This document shows positions 63,490-64,000 of a DNA stretch of 64,000 bases, one piece after another (positions within the stretch are counted from its first letter, which is position 1; every line of letters begins with the position of its first letter). Source of the DNA: an uncultured Bacilli bacterium. GTDB taxonomy: Bacteria > Bacillota_I > Bacilli_A > RF39 > UBA660. The stretch is from contig CAKOLL010000002.1 in the NCBI GenBank assembly GCA_934096295.1, positions 1 to 64,000 of the forward strand. The letters are read 5' to 3'. The position numbers were made by a program, and so were the translations under genes. The notes beneath the pieces were generated by a model. That model ran no database searches, was not told the origin of the DNA, and was given only the letters and a program-made list of their open reading frames with translations.

Positions 63490-64000
63490 ATGATAGAATT
63501 AATAAAAAATAAAAACGATATAAAAGAGTTTGATGTAAATAATGTGGTTACTAGAGTGAAGGCTTTAATTATAACGAGTGATAATAGAATTTTACTTGGA
63601 CATTCACATTCTGAATATCAATTTCCTGGTGGACATGTTGAGGCTAATGAGGATTTACTTTTAGGACTTCAAAGGGAACTTAAAGAAGAAACGGGATTAG
63701 AATTTGATACAAGCAATTTGGAACCGTTTGCGGTGCGTAACTCTTATTATAAGGATTATCCAACTGAAAATATAAATACAAAGATAGTTATTTATTATTT
63801 TATAATAAAAGATGATAGAATACCAGATTTAAAAAATACTAGTTATACAGAAGAAGAAATTGATGGTAATTTTAGTTTAAGATATATTCCTTTAAATATA
63901 GTAAATGATGTATTAAATGAAAAAATGGATATGTCTGGAGATACTAATGGAATTACACATGAAATGTTAGAGGTATTAGAGTATTTTAATAAAACATATG
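63490..64000 (+). CDS. Nudix hydrolase (3' end cut by window edge)
   Basis: The frame from the ATG at 63490 (AAAGGTG upstream) is open to the end of the window, about 170 residues. The Nudix box is complete: GGHVEANEDLLLGLQRELKEETG, with RE and EE at the metal-binding positions. It hydrolyses nucleoside diphosphates linked to another group; substrate unknown. Promoter TTGTCA, 18 nt, TACAAT lies just upstream (63447-63476). Confidence 0.9.
   Translation, partial: MIELIKNKNDIKEFDVNNVVTRVKALIITSDNRILLGHSHSEYQFPGGHVEANEDLLLGLQRELKEETGLEFDTSNLEPFAVRNSYYKDYPTENINTKIVIYYFIIKDDRIPDLKNTSYTEEEIDGNFSLRYIPLNIVNDVLNEKMDMSGDTNGITHEMLEVLEYFNKTY

Noticed and set aside
1..64000. Mycoplasma genetic code (TGA as Trp)
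   Set aside because: Many genes end in TGA at the expected length and Trp is encoded by TGG.
1..64000. DGR reverse transcriptase or template repeat, and CRISPR array
   Set aside because: No frame with reverse transcriptase motifs, no GC-rich adenine-bearing copy of the VRs and no regularly spaced repeats were found.

Overview
This is AT-rich chromosomal DNA from a low-GC member of the Bacillota, most likely an uncultured, host-associated lineage of class Bacilli. The evidence is Bacillus-like synteny (dnaD-nth facing ponA-recU, gpsB-rnpB, a rodZ-like gene with pgsA, pheST, dnaB-dnaI, nfo next to a YqfT-like gene), a T-box, AGGAGG/GGTGAT ribosome sites and a Gram-positive SOS box. TGA is used as a stop and TGG as Trp, so the code is standard and not the mycoplasma code. 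A CotD-like coat protein beside a GerA-type germination operon suggests an endospore former. No rRNA operon, CRISPR array, reverse transcriptase or complete prophage is visible.

Layout. 1-1.2 kb: 3' part of a TnpB element with its reRNA-like tail. 1.2-2.8 kb: first large secreted protein with a variable C-terminus. 2.8-6 kb: small hypothetical, ysxC, pilin-like gene, der, holin-like gene. 6-10.7 kb: small RNA-like repeat, P-type ATPase, CAP-domain protein, CAT-like enzyme. 10.7-12.8 kb: tRNA-Met, a candidate structured RNA and decayed genes (DUF3800, carboxymuconolactone decarboxylase). 12.8-17.3 kb: TetR, ABC exporter genes and tag. 17.4-19.1 kb: second variable protein with a GC-rich hairpin behind it. 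19.1-29.4 kb: thioredoxin-like protein, scpAB, tRNA-Leu, pepT, hisS behind a His-leader attenuator, comEB, sortase B, aldolase. 29.4-31.1 kb: third paralogue of the variable proteins, frameshifted in a poly-A tract. 31.2-38.7 kb: cca, dnaD, nth, ponA, recU, gpsB, rnpB, rodZ-like, pgsA. 38.8-40.1 kb: complete second TnpB element. 40.3-44.7 kb: TspO, CotD-like, germination receptor. 44.8-64 kb: RNA methyltransferase, second copy of the small RNA-like repeat, T-box-pheST, S66 peptidase, DedA, dnaB-dnaI, YolD-Y-family polymerase under an SOS box, truncated Fic gene, nfo, class B PBP, Rpn-type nuclease, rpmG, efp and a partial Nudix gene.

The main finding is a remote diversity-generating retroelement (DGR) target system. 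Two paralogous secreted proteins (1245-2840 and 17409-18992) end in a lectin-like module. In each, about 29 codons are GC-rich, contain no A-ending codon and differ at 24 of 29 residues between flanks that are conserved. This is the signature expected of adenine mutagenesis of AAY-rich template repeats. Neither the template nor the reverse transcriptase lies in the window, so they should be elsewhere in the genome. Other notable signals are a histidine leader-peptide attenuator in front of hisS, a two-copy small RNA-like gene of about 120 nt, and a structured RNA candidate at 11289-11398.
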